From Candidatus Harrisonbacteria bacterium (lineage in GTDB: Bacteria; Patescibacteriota; Minisyncoccia; UBA6257; UBA11618): a stretch of 6,700 bases of DNA. The notes under the pieces are model-generated. The model had not been told where the DNA came from. It worked only from the letters and a program-made list of their open reading frames with translations, and made no database searches. The stretch lies in assembly GCA_023244865.1 (NCBI GenBank), contig JAHFLM010000018.1:6864-13563 (forward strand), given 5' to 3'. The position numbers and the translations under genes were made by a program. Position 1 is the first letter of the stretch. Every line of letters begins with the position of its first letter. Shown here in pieces: positions 5,831 to 6,700 of this stretch.

Positions 5831-6700
5831 ATGCAAAAAGACTATTACAGAACCTTAGGTGTTAACAAAAACGCCTCCGAAGATGAAGTAAAAAAAGCTT
5901 ACAAGAAGCTTGCTTTTGAATACCATCCTGACCGCCCTAAGGGCGACGAGGCTAAATTCAAGGAAATCAATGAGGCCTATCAAGTTCTTTCTAATAAAGA
6001 AAAGCGAACTCAATATGATCGCTTTGGGCAAAATTTTAACGGAGGCAATCCCTTCGGCGGAACTCAGGGCTTTGGAGGTTTTGATTTTTCGGGCTTCAAC
6101 AATGCTCAGGGTTTTAATCCAGAAGATTTGGGTGATATTTTTGAGGGGATCTTTGGCGGTTTCGCTGGAAGAAGTGGTGGTAAAAGGGGTAAATCAGATT
6201 TACGAGGCCGAGATTTAGAATTAAATCTAGAAATTACTTTAGAGGAGGCTTATCACGGCATTAATAAAGAAATTGAAATTAATACTTTCATTTCTTGTGA
6301 AATTTGTAGCGGTTTGGGTCACGATAAAAAAGAGGGTCTACTCAAATGCCCCACTTGTAATGGTCAGGGAGAAATTAAAGAGACTCGCCAAAGCATTCTC
6401 GGTACTTATTCTAAAATTGCCACTTGTAGTAAATGCCTTGGTACTGGTGAAATTCCTAAAAAAGTTTGTGAAAGGTGCCTCGGCGAAGGTCGCATCAAAG
6501 CTAAAAAGAAACTCAACTTCAAAATCCAATCTGGTATTAAAAGTGGGGACGTAATTGAAATTAGTAGTGGGGGAGAAGCCGGCATCAAAGGTGGTCCTAC
6601 GGGTATTCTTTATGTTCGTATCATAATAAAACCTCATAAAGATTTCGAGGTGAGCGGCACCGATCTTTATATTAAGAAAACAGTAAGCTTACTCGACATC
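5831..6700 (+). CDS. dnaJ: DnaJ (Hsp40 co-chaperone), 3'-truncated by the window edge
   Basis: Co-chaperone that delivers unfolded substrates to DnaK and stimulates its ATPase. 290 codons are present and the frame is still open at base 6700. The J domain (1-66) begins MQKDYYRTLGV, has the essential HPD at 32-34, and ends QYDRFG. A Gly/Phe-rich linker (about 67-117) follows, including the DIFEGIFGGF stretch. The type-I zinc-binding domain has all four CxxCxGxG motifs: C156/C159, C173/C176, C199/C202 and C213/C216. The first part of the C-terminal substrate-binding domain is present to the edge (GGPTGILYVRI near 265-275). The family is usually about 350-380 residues, so roughly 70-90 are missing. 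The ATG at 5831 fits the family start exactly, although no Shine-Dalgarno sequence precedes it. It presumably works with the DnaK encoded at 1-1635, despite the three genes between them. Confidence 0.97.
   Translation, partial: MQKDYYRTLGVNKNASEDEVKKAYKKLAFEYHPDRPKGDEAKFKEINEAYQVLSNKEKRTQYDRFGQNFNGGNPFGGTQGFGGFDFSGFNNAQGFNPEDLGDIFEGIFGGFAGRSGGKRGKSDLRGRDLELNLEITLEEAYHGINKEIEINTFISCEICSGLGHDKKEGLLKCPTCNGQGEIKETRQSILGTYSKIATCSKCLGTGEIPKKVCERCLGEGRIKAKKKLNFKIQSGIKSGDVIEISSGGEAGIKGGPTGILYVRIIIKPHKDFEVSGTDLYIKKTVSLLDI

Noticed and set aside
5910..6554. Plus-strand open frames at 5910-6218 and 6273-6554
   Set aside because: Both lie out of frame inside dnaJ, whose frame from 5831 shows the J domain and all four zinc motifs.
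5342..6637. Minus-strand frames opposite C and dnaJ
   Set aside because: Shadows of genes with a clear forward frame; the ones in dnaJ mirror the zinc-finger and glycine-rich codons.
1..6700. Recoded UGA (as in Gracilibacteria or Absconditabacteria)
   Set aside because: No in-frame TGA occurs in any of the five genes, and glycines are encoded by ordinary GGN codons.

Overview
The window carries five same-strand genes: a 5'-truncated dnaK, three genes I cannot assign to any known family, and a 3'-truncated dnaJ. Nothing convincing lies on the minus strand. The features suggest a small-genome uncultured bacterium of the CPR/Patescibacteria type, perhaps Parcubacteria. These are an AT-rich background, a DnaK sequence style I associate with that group, four gene starts that all lack a Shine-Dalgarno sequence, short intergenic TGTCATTC...GGAATCTA palindromes, and long cysteine-containing secreted proteins of unknown family. 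The taxonomic guess comes from recall, not from a search. All four complete stop codons are TAA and no gene has in-frame TGA, so nothing points to a recoded UGA.

Layout: 1-1635 is dnaK lacking about 70-75 N-terminal codons. The 188-base gap 1636-1823 holds a 68-base hairpin repeat (about 1656-1726) and an extended -10 promoter directly before the next ATG. Three tightly packed genes follow with gaps of 10 and 2 bases: a 649-residue exported protein (A), a 343-residue exported protein (B) and a 298-residue multi-pass membrane protein (C). The 116-base gap 5715-5830 is almost filled by a 96-base element with 27-base terminal inverted repeats. dnaJ starts at 5831 and runs off the window.

How it fits together: DnaK and DnaJ are the Hsp70/Hsp40 chaperone pair and are commonly adjacent. 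Here they are separated by about 4.2 kb containing the A-B-C unit. Each side of this unit carries a repeat starting with the same 11-mer, CGCTGTCATTC. B is homologous to the C-terminal half of A by direct reading: VPAT, PC, PGKGGDxIxIP, CxxYT, SxKDG and GGD occur in the same order in both. A, B and C therefore look like one envelope-associated transcription unit (two related extracytoplasmic cysteine-containing proteins plus a membrane partner) placed between the chaperone genes. Its function is unknown. It is the best candidate here for an undescribed system.
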